DNA of 64,000 bases from Dermacoccus abyssi (lineage in GTDB: Bacteria; Actinomycetota; Actinomycetes; Actinomycetales; Dermatophilaceae): assembly GCF_034541975.1 (NCBI RefSeq), contig NZ_JAVYJM010000001.1; one strand, given 5' to 3'. Positions 7,570 to 16,700 of this stretch are shown here, piece after piece. The notes beneath the pieces were generated by a model. That model saw only the letters and a program-made list of their open reading frames with translations. It was not told the origin of the DNA and searched no databases. The first letter of the stretch is position 1; each line of letters begins with the position of its first letter. The position numbers and the translations under genes were made by a program.

Positions 7570-9272
7570 AGCGCCGTGAGAGCTTCCATCGCCGCACGCG
7601 TGGCCGCCAGGCGTTCGGCAGCCTGAGTGCGGGCGCCGGCGAGGTCGTCGCCGTCGACGTGAACGATGGCCTCCAGGTAGACCTTGACCTTGGGTTCGGT
7701 GCCGCTGGGGCGCACGATGACGCGGGTGCCGTCGGCCAGGAGGTAGCGCAGACCGTCCGTGGGCGGCAGGCCTCCGTCGCCCTTCGCGAGGTCGTGGAAG
7801 GCCGCGACGACGACGTTGCCGATCTGCGTTGCGGGCTGCTCGCGCAGGCGCCCCATGAGCGCGGGCATGAGGGCGAGGTCGCTCACGCGGATGCTGAACG
7901 AGTCGCTCGCGTGCACGCCGTGCTCGCGAGCCAGGTCGTCGAGCAGGTCGACGAGGGTGCGGCCGTCAGCCTTGAGCCCGGCGGCGAGCTCCGCGACCGC
8001 GAGGGCCGCGCTGATGCCGTCCTTGTCGCGGGCCACCGCCGGAGCGGTGCAGTAGCCGAGCGCCTCCTCGTAGCCGTAGGCGATGTCGCGAACGCGTGCG
8101 ATCCACTTGAAGCCCGTGAGGGTCTCCTCGTGCGGAACGCCGGCGGCCCGGGCCATCGCGCCGAGCAGCCGCGAGCTGACGATGCTGTTCGCGACGACGC
8201 CCGGGCCGCCATCAGCACCAGTGGCGGCTCCGGTCGTGATGAGGCCGAGAGCACGGTGGCCGAGCAGCGCGCCGACCTCGTCGCCGCGCAGCATGCGCCA
8301 ACCCTGCGGGTCGGCGTCGGTGGCCGCCTCGGGGTCGGGCACGGCGACGGCGCACCGGTCGGCGTCCGGGTCGCTGGCGATGACGAGGTCCGGGGAGGTC
8401 TCGCGAGCGAGCTCAAGCGCCGCGTCGATGGCGCCCGGCTCCTCCGGGTTGGGGAAGGCGACGGTCGGGAACTCCGGGTCGGGCTGCTCCTGCGAGGCGA
8501 CCGGGCGCGGGCGGGCGTAGCCGGCCGCCTCGAAGGCCTCGAGAAGCGTGGCCGAACCGACGCCGTGCAGGGCGGTGTGCACGATCGAGAGCTCGGCGGC
8601 GGGTGCGCCGACCGACGCCCCGCAGGCCGCCACGTAGTCGGCGGCCAGTTCGTCGGTGAGCGTCTGCCAGCCGTCCTCGGCGCGAGCGACCGACGCGGCC
8701 GTGGGGAAGGTGTCGATCGCCGCGGCGATCTCGACGTCGGACGGCGGCACGATCTGGCTGCCGTCGCCGAGGTAGACCTTGTACCCGTTGTCCTGCGGCG
8801 GGTTGTGGCTGGCCGTCACCATGACGCCGGCGTCGGCGCCGAGGTGTCGGATTGCGAAGGCCAGAACGGGCGTCGGCAACGGACGGGGCAGAACGAGCGC
8901 TCGCCCACCCGCGGCCGTGACGACAGCGGCCGTGTCCGCGGCGAAGACATCGCTGTTATGGCGGGCGTCGAAGCCGATGACGACGGTGACGTCACGGCGT
9001 GCCAGCGAATCCTGCAGGTACCGCGTGAGCCCGGCCGCGGCGCGCAGCACGACGACGCGGTTCATGCGGTTCGGCCCCGCACCGAGGGCGCCACGCAGGC
9101 CCGCGGTGCCGAACTCGAGGAACGTGGCGAAGCGGTCGGCCAGGTCGGCGGCCGCCACGTCGTCGCCACCTTCGGCGCGCGCGACAACGGCCTCGAGCTC
9201 CGCGCGAGTGGCGGCGTCGGGGTCGTCGGTGATCCAGGATCGGGCCGAGGCGAGCAGGTTCTCGAGACTCAT
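7566..9272 (-). CDS. Phospho-sugar mutase (phosphomannomutase/phosphoglucomutase family)
   Basis: 568 residues, the usual length of the long alpha-D-phosphohexomutases (PmmB type). The active-site loop MVTASHNPPQDNGYK carries the phosphoserine (S155). The metal loop is DPDADRCAVAVPD, the sugar-recognition loop is the GYEEALGYC region, and the phosphate-binding loop is RPSGTEPKVKVYLE near the C-terminus. The enzyme interconverts hexose (or pentose) 1- and 6-(5-)phosphates. Adjacent to PNP, as in M. tuberculosis (deoD-pmmB), it may convert ribose or deoxyribose 1-phosphate released by PNP, or supply sugar nucleotides for wall polymers. ATG start at 9272 is preceded by GAAAGG. Confidence 0.93.
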   Translation of the reverse strand: MSLENLLASARSWITDDPDAATRAELEAVVARAEGGDDVAAADLADRFATFLEFGTAGLRGALGAGPNRMNRVVVLRAAAGLTRYLQDSLARRDVTVVIGFDARHNSDVFAADTAAVVTAAGGRALVLPRPLPTPVLAFAIRHLGADAGVMVTASHNPPQDNGYKVYLGDGSQIVPPSDVEIAAAIDTFPTAASVARAEDGWQTLTDELAADYVAACGASVGAPAAELSIVHTALHGVGSATLLEAFEAAGYARPRPVASQEQPDPEFPTVAFPNPEEPGAIDAALELARETSPDLVIASDPDADRCAVAVPDPEAATDADPQGWRMLRGDEVGALLGHRALGLITTGAATGADGGPGVVANSIVSSRLLGAMARAAGVPHEETLTGFKWIARVRDIAYGYEEALGYCTAPAVARDKDGISAALAVAELAAGLKADGRTLVDLLDDLAREHGVHASDSFSIRVSDLALMPALMGRLREQPATQIGNVVVAAFHDLAKGDGGLPPTDGLRYLLADGTRVIVRPSGTEPKVKVYLEAIVHVDGDDLAGARTQAAERLAATRAAMEALTAL

Positions 9273-9303
9273 CGCGTGGTGCCTTTCGGGCGGGTCGAGG
9301 GGA

Positions 9304-10152
9304 TCAGAGTGCGCGGACGATGCCGGAGAGCAGCTGGCCGCAACGCGCCGCGGCGGCCTGACCGGCCTCGATGACTTCCTCGTGGCTCAGGGGGTTCTCG
9401 CTGATGCCGGCGGCGGCGTTCGTCACGAGGGAGATGCCGAGCACCTCGAGGCCCGCGTGACGCGCGGCGATGGCTTCGAGCGTCGTCGACATGCCGACGA
9501 GGTCGGCGCCGAGCGTCTTGGCCATGCGCACCTCGGCGGGCGTCTCGTAGTGCGGCCCGGGGAACTGGGCGTACACACCCTCGTCGAGGTCGGCGTCGAC
9601 GCCGCGGGCGACGTCACGCAGGCGCGAGGAGTAGAGGTCGGTGAGGTCGACGAAGGTGGCGCCCTCGAGCGGCGACGTGGCCGTGAGGTTGATGTGGTCG
9701 CTGATGAGCACCGGCGTGCCCGGCGCCCACTCGGGGCGCAGTCCGCCGCAACCGTTCGTCAGGACGACCGTGTCGCAGCCGGCCGCCGCAGCCGTGCGCA
9801 TGCCGTGGACGACGGCGCGCACGCCCTTGCCCTCGTAGTAGTGGGTGCGCGTACCGAAGACGAGAGCACGCTTGCCACTGCCCTCGATCTCGATGGAGCG
9901 CATCTGACCGGAGTGGCCGGCCACGGCGGCGGCTCCGAAACCGGGAACGTCCGTGTTGTCGACCGTGGCCTTGACCTCACCGATGAGATCGGCCGTCTGG
10001 CCCCATCCGGAGCCCAGCACGAGGGTGACGTCGTGCTTCTCGACGCCCGTGCGTTCGCGGATGACGCGGGCAGCGTCACGCGCGACCTCGAAGGGGTCGA
10101 CGGAAGGGTCGGCAAGGGGGGAGAGGCTCGTCTGCTCGTTCTGCGCGTTCAC
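9304..10152 (-). CDS. punA: Purine-nucleoside phosphorylase
   Basis: 282 residues, trimeric PNP family. Motifs: VLGSGWGQ (phosphate loop), AVAGHSGQMRSIEIEG (G-H-S/T-G), FGTRTHYYEGKG (R-x-H-x-Y-E-G), VLTNGCGGL (T-N-A-x-G-G variant with Cys), ISDHINLT, and QFPGPHYETPAEVRMAKTLGADLVGMSTTLEAI with the purine-site Glu and Met. The last Asn is in VTNAAAG. Reaction: purine (deoxy)nucleoside plus phosphate to base plus (deoxy)ribose 1-phosphate in the cytoplasm. I prefer GTG at 10152 because TACCCT ends 7 nt upstream (leaderless); an alternative GTG at 10179 would add nine residues and has no ribosome site. Followed 31 bp later by the phosphohexomutase gene. Confidence 0.93.
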   Translation of the reverse strand: MNAQNEQTSLSPLADPSVDPFEVARDAARVIRERTGVEKHDVTLVLGSGWGQTADLIGEVKATVDNTDVPGFGAAAVAGHSGQMRSIEIEGSGKRALVFGTRTHYYEGKGVRAVVHGMRTAAAAGCDTVVLTNGCGGLRPEWAPGTPVLISDHINLTATSPLEGATFVDLTDLYSSRLRDVARGVDADLDEGVYAQFPGPHYETPAEVRMAKTLGADLVGMSTTLEAIAARHAGLEVLGISLVTNAAAGISENPLSHEEVIEAGQAAAARCGQLLSGIVRAL

Positions 10153-10253
10153 GTCGTTCAGGGTAGTGCTCCCCACCACGGCCGGGAACCGAACGCGGTG
10201 GCCGGAGTCTGCGAGAATGGCTCGTGAGAGTCCTCATCGGGGATTCGATTCAT

Positions 10254-10265
10254 CTTGACGTCAAG
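10254..10265. promoter_or_regulatory. 12-bp perfect palindrome upstream of lpdA-like gene (candidate operator)
   Basis: CTTGACGTCAAG ends 15 bp before the GTG start of the LpdA-type flavoprotein gene and contains a TTGACG -35-like hexamer. The next gene but one encodes a TetR-type repressor, so an autoregulatory operator is plausible. Binding is inferred only from symmetry and position. Confidence 0.4.
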
Positions 10266-10280
10266 TGATTTGATAGGTCT

Positions 10281-11687
10281 GTGAGCTCTCGGAAGAAGTC
10301 TGTCGTCGTCATCGGTGGTGGCCCGGGCGGTTATGAGTCCGCGCTCGTCGCCTCTCAGCTCGGTGCGCAGGTCACCGTCATCGATCGTGACGGTCTCGGT
10401 GGTGCCGCGGTGCTCACCGACTGCGTCCCCTCCAAGACCCTCATCGCCACGTCCGACTTCCTGTCGCGCTTCGAGGCGGCCGGCCGTCTGGGTGTCGGGT
10501 TCGACGCGTCGCAGGAGGACCAGCACGCGCACGCCAACCTGGGGCAGGTCAACGAGCGCATCATGAAGCTCGCGAAGGCCCAGTCGCGTGACATCCAGGC
10601 CCAGCTCGAGAGCGTGGGTGTGCGCATTCGCCGCGGCATCGGCCGCATCAAGGGCCACGGCTGGGTGGAGGCCGAGCTCGACAACGGCGAGACCGAGGAC
10701 ATCCGCGCCGACGTCATCCTGCTCGCCACCGGTACGAGCCCGCGCATCATGGATTCTGCCAAGCCGGACGGTGAGCGCATCCTCACGTGGCAGCACATCT
10801 ACAACCTCACCGAGGTGCCCGAGAAGCTCATCGTCGTCGGTTCCGGTGTCACGGGTGCCGAGTTGGCGCACGCCTACCTGGGCCTCGGTTCGGACGTCAC
10901 GCTCGTGTCGTCGCGAGACCGCGTGCTGCCCGGTCAGGACGCCGACGCCGCCACCGTCATCGAGAACGTCTTCCGCCGCCGTGGCATGACGGTTCTCAAC
11001 CGCAGCCGTGCCATGGCGGCAACGCGCGAGGGCGACAAGGTCATCGTCACGCTCGAGGACGGGCGCAAGGTCGAGGGTAGCCACGCCATCCTCGCCGTCG
11101 GTTCGATCCCGCAGACGAAGGGCATCGGCCTCGAGGCCGCGGGCGTCGACCTCACCGAGTCGGGTCACATCGTCACCGACCGCGTCTCGCGCACGACGGC
11201 CCAGGCCATCTACGCCGCAGGTGACTGCACGGGCGTGTACCCGCTCGCGTCCGTCGCCGCCATGCAGGGCCGCGTCGCCATGCACCACGCGCTCGGCGAC
11301 GCGGTGCAGCCGCTCAACCTGCGGGGTGTCACGGCCAACATCTTCACCGACCCCGAGATCGCCACCGTCGGCTACAGCCAGACGGACATCGAGGAGGGCA
11401 AGATCGAGGCGCGCACGGTCACGTTGCCGCTGTCGACCAACCCGCGCGCGAAGATGCGCAACATCACCGACGGCTTCGTCAAGCTGTTCGCGGTGCCGGG
11501 GTCGAACACGATCGTTGGCGGCGTCGTCGTCGCACCGCAGGCCTCGGAGCTCATCTACCCGATCGGTATGGCGGTGCAGAACCGCCTGACGGTCGACCAG
11601 GTCGCCAACACGTTCTCGGTGTACCCGTCGATGACGGGCTCGATCGCGGAGGCCGCACGTCGCCTGCACAGCAGCGACATCATCTGA
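10281..11687 (+). CDS. lpdA: NAD(P)H-quinone/disulfide oxidoreductase flavoprotein, LpdA type
   Basis: 468 residues, class I pyridine-nucleotide-disulfide oxidoreductase. FAD site VVVIGGGPGGYES (12-17 the Gly motif); second Rossmann motif VVGSGVTGAELAHAY; FAD-binding TAQAIYAAGDCTGV. At the redox position the sequence is GGAAVLTDCVPSK, with one cysteine (C48) and no C-x4-C pair. This matches mycobacterial LpdA (Rv3303c), which is an NAD(P)H:quinone reductase and not a dihydrolipoamide dehydrogenase, so I assign quinone reduction and not a 2-oxoacid dehydrogenase role. The C-terminal dimerisation domain is complete, though the usual H-x4-E catalytic pair is replaced (YPSMTGSIAEA). Six bp separate it from the TetR gene. 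Confidence 0.88.
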   Translation: MSSRKKSVVVIGGGPGGYESALVASQLGAQVTVIDRDGLGGAAVLTDCVPSKTLIATSDFLSRFEAAGRLGVGFDASQEDQHAHANLGQVNERIMKLAKAQSRDIQAQLESVGVRIRRGIGRIKGHGWVEAELDNGETEDIRADVILLATGTSPRIMDSAKPDGERILTWQHIYNLTEVPEKLIVVGSGVTGAELAHAYLGLGSDVTLVSSRDRVLPGQDADAATVIENVFRRRGMTVLNRSRAMAATREGDKVIVTLEDGRKVEGSHAILAVGSIPQTKGIGLEAAGVDLTESGHIVTDRVSRTTAQAIYAAGDCTGVYPLASVAAMQGRVAMHHALGDAVQPLNLRGVTANIFTDPEIATVGYSQTDIEEGKIEARTVTLPLSTNPRAKMRNITDGFVKLFAVPGSNTIVGGVVVAPQASELIYPIGMAVQNRLTVDQVANTFSVYPSMTGSIAEAARRLHSSDII

Positions 11688-11693
11688 TCCCAC

Positions 11694-12299
11694 ATGACCT
11701 CGACGAACGCCGCCACGAGCGAGCCCCAGCCACGGCGTGAGGCATTGCTCGACGCTGCGACGGCGGTGCTCGCCACGTCGGGTCTGCGTGGGCTCACGCA
11801 CCGCGCCGTCGATCGTCAGGCCGGGTTTCCCGAGGGCACATGCTCGGTGAGTTTCCGCACCCGCGCCGCGCTGCTCGCGGGGCTGACGGGCCACGTCGGG
11901 GCGCGCCTGGCCGACGAGGTGCGTGCGCTCGGCGATTCGCTCCCAGACGTGTCCGGCGACCCGATGATCACCGCGCCGTTCGCTACCGCGCTGCTCGAAC
12001 GATGGGTGACGGACGACGGTGGCGCGCTCATGATCGCCATCCTCGAGCTGTCGCTCGAGTCCCTGCGGTCACCGGAACTCGTTCCGGCCGTGGGGGAGTG
12101 GCGCGGTGAGCTCGTCACGATCGTCGAAGGCATCGTCAGCCGTACGACGACGGAGAACGCCCGCCTGCGCGCCGAGACCGCCGTGGCCAGCATCGAGGGC
12201 ATCGTGCTGTCGGCGCTCGCCGTGCCCACCGAGGAACGTGGCGCCTACATCGACGCCACGCTGCGTACGGTGCTCCAGGGAACCGCCCCGCAGGACTGA
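11694..12299 (+). CDS. TetR-family transcriptional regulator
   Basis: 201 residues. The N-terminal helix-turn-helix is REALLDAATAVLATSG followed by LTHRAVDRQAGFPEGTCSVSFRTRAALLAGL, a typical TetR recognition region with G-x-x-x-x-x-x-x-Y-x-H replaced by G-T-C-S-V-S-F-R. The C-terminal two thirds are helical and belong to no subfamily I recognise. It lies 6 bp after the LpdA-type gene in the same direction, so it is probably co-transcribed and controls that operon, possibly through the palindrome at 10254-10265 in response to quinones or oxidants. The ligand and target are inference. Confidence 0.85.
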   Translation: MTSTNAATSEPQPRREALLDAATAVLATSGLRGLTHRAVDRQAGFPEGTCSVSFRTRAALLAGLTGHVGARLADEVRALGDSLPDVSGDPMITAPFATALLERWVTDDGGALMIAILELSLESLRSPELVPAVGEWRGELVTIVEGIVSRTTTENARLRAETAVASIEGIVLSALAVPTEERGAYIDATLRTVLQGTAPQD

Positions 12300-12343
12300 T
12301 CCGCACACGCAGGCGCGTGCGCGTCTGTAGTGAACGTTTTCTC

Positions 12344-12395
12344 CCTTGAATGTGTGAAGGCCCGAGCCGCAACGGCTCGGGCCAACACACGTTCA
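12344..12395. terminator. Bidirectional hairpin between tetR-like gene and accA3
   Basis: Core stem GGCCCGAGCCG (12359-12369) pairs with CGGCTCGGGCC (12373-12383) around a 3-nt loop. Symmetry extends outward: GTGTG pairs with CACAC, and CTTGAA with TTCAAG. It sits between two convergent genes, fitting a shared terminator. Confidence 0.8.
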
Positions 12396-12401
12396 AGATG
12401 C

Positions 12402-14186
12402 TTACTCGGCGTCCTTGATCTCCGCGATGACGCTGCCCGCGGTGACGGTCTCGCCGACAGCGGTCTTGAGGCCGGTGACGACGCCGTCCTTGTGGGCGGT
12501 GATGGGCTGTTCCATCTTCATCGCCTCGACGACGACGATCGTGTCACCGGCGGAGACGGTGGCGCCGTCCTCGACGCTGACCTTGACCACGGTGCCCTGC
12601 ATCGGAGCGGTGAGCGAGTCGCCACTGGCGGCGGAGCCACCGCCGCTCTTGCGGGACGTACGGCGGCCCGCCGACTTGCCCTTGCCTCCGGCCGGCGCGA
12701 CGGCGAGGTCACCCGGCAGCGAGACCTCGAGGCGCTTACCGCCGACCTCGACGACGACGTTCTGGCGCGCCGCCTGCTCGGCCGCAGCCTCCGGGGAGCC
12801 GTCGAACGGGGCGATCTGGTTGTCGAACTCTGTTTCGATCCAGCGCGTGTGAACGCTGAACGCATCGTCCGGCGAGTCGGTGAACTCCGGTGCGAACGCA
12901 GGATCCTCGACGACGACCTGGTGGAAGGGGAGCACCGTCGGCATGCCCTCGATGACCGTCTCGGCCAGCGCGCGGCGGGAACGTTCGAGCGCTTCCTTGC
13001 GGGTGCGGCCGGTGACGATGATCTTGGCGAGCATCGAGTCGAAGGCGCCACCGATGACATCACCGGAGACGACGCCGGAGTCGACGCGAACGCCGGGACC
13101 GCTGGGAGCCTTGAAGGTCTCGACGGTGCCCGGCGCGGGGAGGAAGCCGCGGCCGGCGTCCTCACCGTTGAGACGGAACTCGATCGAGTGCGCGTGCGGC
13201 GTGGGGTCGTCGTAGCCGAGTTCCTCGCCGCGGGCGATGCGGAACTGCTCGCGCACGAGGTCGATGCCGGTGACCTCCTCCGAGACCGGGTGCTCCACCT
13301 GCAGGCGCGTGTTCACCTCGAGGAAGCTGATGACGCCGTCGGTGCCGATGAGGTACTCGCACGTTCCCGCGCCGGTGTACCCGGCCTCCGTGAGGATCGC
13401 CTTCGAGGCGCGCAGCAGTTCCGCGTGCTGTTCGTCCGTGACGAAGGGGGCGGGAGCCTCCTCGACGAGCTTCTGGTTGCGGCGCTGCAGCGAGCAGTCA
13501 CGCGTGGACACGACGACGACGTTGCCGTGGCTGTCGGCGAGGCACTGGGTCTCGACGTGGCGGGGGTTGTCGAGGAACCGCTCGACGAAGCACTCGCCGC
13601 GACCGAACGCGCTCACAGCCTCTCGGACGGCCGAGTCGTAGAGGTGCGGGATCTCCTCGATGCTGCGGGCCACTTTGAGGCCGCGGCCGCCACCGCCGTA
13701 GGCGGCCTTGATGGCGACGGGCAGGCCGTGCTCCTTCGCGAAGGCCACGACCTCGTCGGCGTCGGCCACCGGGTCCTTGGTGCCGGGCACGAGCGGGGCG
13801 CCGGCCTTGGTGGCGATGTGGCGGGCCTTGACCTTGTCGCCGAGGCCGTCGATGGCTTCGGGGGACGGACCGATCCACGTCAGGCCCGCGTCGATGACCG
13901 CCTGGGCGAAACTCGCGTTCTCGGCGAGGAAGCCGTAGCCGGGGTGGACGGCGTCGGCGCCGGAGGTCTTGGCGACCTCGAGGATCTTGTCGACGACGAG
14001 GTAGGAGTCACCGGGGGTGGCGCCGCCGAGGGAGTACGCCTCGTCGGCGACTTTGACGTGCAGAGCGTCACGGTCGGGCTCGGCGTAGACGGCGACGGAG
14101 GTGATTCCGTCGTCCTTGGCGGCGCGTGCGATGCGGACGGCGATCTCGCCGCGGTTGGCGATCAGAACCTTGGTGACAGAACCCAT
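12402..14186 (-). CDS. accA3: Acyl-CoA carboxylase alpha subunit (biotin carboxylase + biotin carrier)
   Basis: 594 residues. Biotin carboxylase N-domain begins KVLIANRGEIAVRIARAA; the ATP-grasp loop is AYGGGGRGLKV; catalytic elements HVETQCLADSHGNVV and EVNTRLQVEHPVSE follow. The C-terminal biotinyl domain ends the protein, with biotin on K557 in VVEAMKMEQP. The alpha subunit carboxylates its own biotin with bicarbonate and ATP and partners with beta subunits such as the AccD5 homologue in this window, forming malonyl- or methylmalonyl-CoA for lipid synthesis. ATG at 14186 was chosen because the family's conserved N-terminus starts there and TATGGT lies 6 nt upstream (leaderless). BirA (26663) supplies biotinylation. 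Confidence 0.95.
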   Translation of the reverse strand: MGSVTKVLIANRGEIAVRIARAAKDDGITSVAVYAEPDRDALHVKVADEAYSLGGATPGDSYLVVDKILEVAKTSGADAVHPGYGFLAENASFAQAVIDAGLTWIGPSPEAIDGLGDKVKARHIATKAGAPLVPGTKDPVADADEVVAFAKEHGLPVAIKAAYGGGGRGLKVARSIEEIPHLYDSAVREAVSAFGRGECFVERFLDNPRHVETQCLADSHGNVVVVSTRDCSLQRRNQKLVEEAPAPFVTDEQHAELLRASKAILTEAGYTGAGTCEYLIGTDGVISFLEVNTRLQVEHPVSEEVTGIDLVREQFRIARGEELGYDDPTPHAHSIEFRLNGEDAGRGFLPAPGTVETFKAPSGPGVRVDSGVVSGDVIGGAFDSMLAKIIVTGRTRKEALERSRRALAETVIEGMPTVLPFHQVVVEDPAFAPEFTDSPDDAFSVHTRWIETEFDNQIAPFDGSPEAAAEQAARQNVVVEVGGKRLEVSLPGDLAVAPAGGKGKSAGRRTSRKSGGGSAASGDSLTAPMQGTVVKVSVEDGATVSAGDTIVVVEAMKMEQPITAHKDGVVTGLKTAVGETVTAGSVIAEIKDAE

Positions 14187-14304
14187 GGGGAGACCATATC
14201 GGGCGGCCCAAGGCCCGACGTGGCTACCCAACGGTAGAAATTTTCGTTGCGAATCGATGCCTCCGATGCGGAATAGCAAGGCGGTTCGTGGGGTTGGCGC
14301 GAAC

Positions 14305-15165
14305 ATGGCTGAAAACACGAATGTGCCCACCGTCTCCCTCTCGGCAGGCTCCGAAACGGTCGAGATGCCGCAGCTCGGTTTCGGCGTCTGGCAGGTCGAG
14401 GACGACCAGGCCGCCTACGCCGTGCGCGAGGCGATCAAGGTCGGTTACCGCAGCATCGACACCGCGAAGGTGTACGAGAACGAGGCCGGTACCGGCGCCG
14501 CTATCGCGAGTGCGGACGTGCCGCGCCGCGACATCTTCCTCACGACGAAGGTGTGGAACGAGGATCAGGGCTACGAGGCGACGAAGAAGGCGTTCGACGC
14601 CTCGATCGAGCGCCTGGGCGGCAAGGACGCCGTCGAACCGCTCGATCTGTATCTCATCCACTGGCCCACTCCGGAGAAGGACACCTACGTCGAGACGTTC
14701 AAGGCGATGCTCGAGCTGCGTGACGCCGGGCGCGTGCGCGCCGTCGGAGTGTGTAACTTCGAGCCCGAGCACCTGCAGCGCCTCAAGGACGAGACGGGCG
14801 AGTTCCCGGCGATCAACCAGGTGGAGCTGCACCCGAAGTTCCAGCAGAAGGCCGTGCGCGACTTCTGCTCTGCCAACGGCATCGCGGTCGAGGCGTGGAG
14901 CCCGCTCGGTCAGGGCGGCGACATCCTCACCAACCCGGTGCTCGACGGCATCGCGGAGCGCCTCGGCAAGACGGTCGCGCAGGTCATCATTCGGTGGCAC
15001 CTGCAGATCGGCAACGTCGTCATTCCCAAGTCGGTGACGCCGAGCCGCATCGCCGAGAACTTCGACGTGTTCGACTTCGAGCTCACCGAGGACGACCTGT
15101 TCGCCATCAGTGACCTCGACAGCTCCGACGGTCGCATCGGCCCCCACCCGAACGACTTCAACTGA
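14305..15165 (+). CDS. Aldo/keto reductase
   Basis: 286 residues, AKR5-like (2,5-diketo-D-gluconate reductase-type). The catalytic tetrad is visible: Asp and Tyr in SIDTAKVYENEAG, Lys in FLTTKVWN, and His in LYLIHWP. The NADPH-binding C-terminal signature VVIPKSVTPSRIAENFDVFDFELTEDD is complete, with K-S/R-x-x-x-x-R-I-x-x-N. It should reduce aldehydes or ketones using NADPH in the cytosol; the physiological substrate cannot be read from sequence. ATG at 14305 preferred since conserved strand 1 (VEMPQLGFGVWQ) begins 30 residues later and upstream codons are intergenic. Divergent from accA3; followed by a strong terminator. Confidence 0.93.
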   Translation: MAENTNVPTVSLSAGSETVEMPQLGFGVWQVEDDQAAYAVREAIKVGYRSIDTAKVYENEAGTGAAIASADVPRRDIFLTTKVWNEDQGYEATKKAFDASIERLGGKDAVEPLDLYLIHWPTPEKDTYVETFKAMLELRDAGRVRAVGVCNFEPEHLQRLKDETGEFPAINQVELHPKFQQKAVRDFCSANGIAVEAWSPLGQGGDILTNPVLDGIAERLGKTVAQVIIRWHLQIGNVVIPKSVTPSRIAENFDVFDFELTEDDLFAISDLDSSDGRIGPHPNDFN

Positions 15166-15274
15166 TGTCTTGGCAGGGCGGGCGAGCTCGCCCAGCCCGA
15201 CACATCGGGTAGTGATGGGTGCGTTCTGCGGCCGGGCTCCTGGAGTCTGTCTCGCTGCGACACACAGCCCGATC

Positions 15275-15310
15275 GGCCCTGCCGACGCACCGAGCGTCGG
15301 CAGGGCCTTT
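15275..15310 (+). terminator. Rho-independent terminator after aldo/keto reductase
   Basis: Stem GGCCCTGCCGAC (15275-15286) pairs perfectly with GTCGGCAGGGCC (15296-15307) and is followed by TTT. A smaller palindrome, GGGCGAGCTCGCCC, lies at 15180-15193, directly after the gene. Confidence 0.8.
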
Positions 15311-15437
15311 GCCATTCAGGGAACGAGCGGGCGAGAAAGCACGTCGTAGGTCGAGAACTGCAAGGAGAGTCACGGCTGCGCTGCACGCGCGCCTCCCGTG
15401 ATCCGTATCCTTGACTCGACGCAGGGGAGGAGCATGC

Positions 15438-16622
<1,185 letters not shown>

Positions 16623-16644
16623 TCGCCCGCCCCTGACGTACGAC

Positions 16645-16681
16645 GCAGCGCCCGAGCCGAAACCGGCCTGGGCGCTGCTTT
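16645..16681. terminator. Bidirectional hairpin between kinase and secreted-protein genes
   Basis: GCAGCGCCCGAGCCG (16645-16659) pairs with CGGCCTGGGCGCTGC (16664-16678) with two central mismatches, followed by TTTC. It lies between convergent genes. Confidence 0.7.
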
Positions 16682-16700
16682 CATGTGGAAAGCGTGGCGG

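Noticed and set aside
10153..10179. Longer PNP start (GTG at 10179)
   Set aside because: No ribosome site, and the hexamer TACCCT lies between the two candidates with 7-nt spacing to GTG 10152.
12330..14237. 635-residue open frame opposite accA3
   Set aside because: Low-complexity Asp/Gly/Val product with no fold; accA3 on the other strand has complete catalytic motifs.
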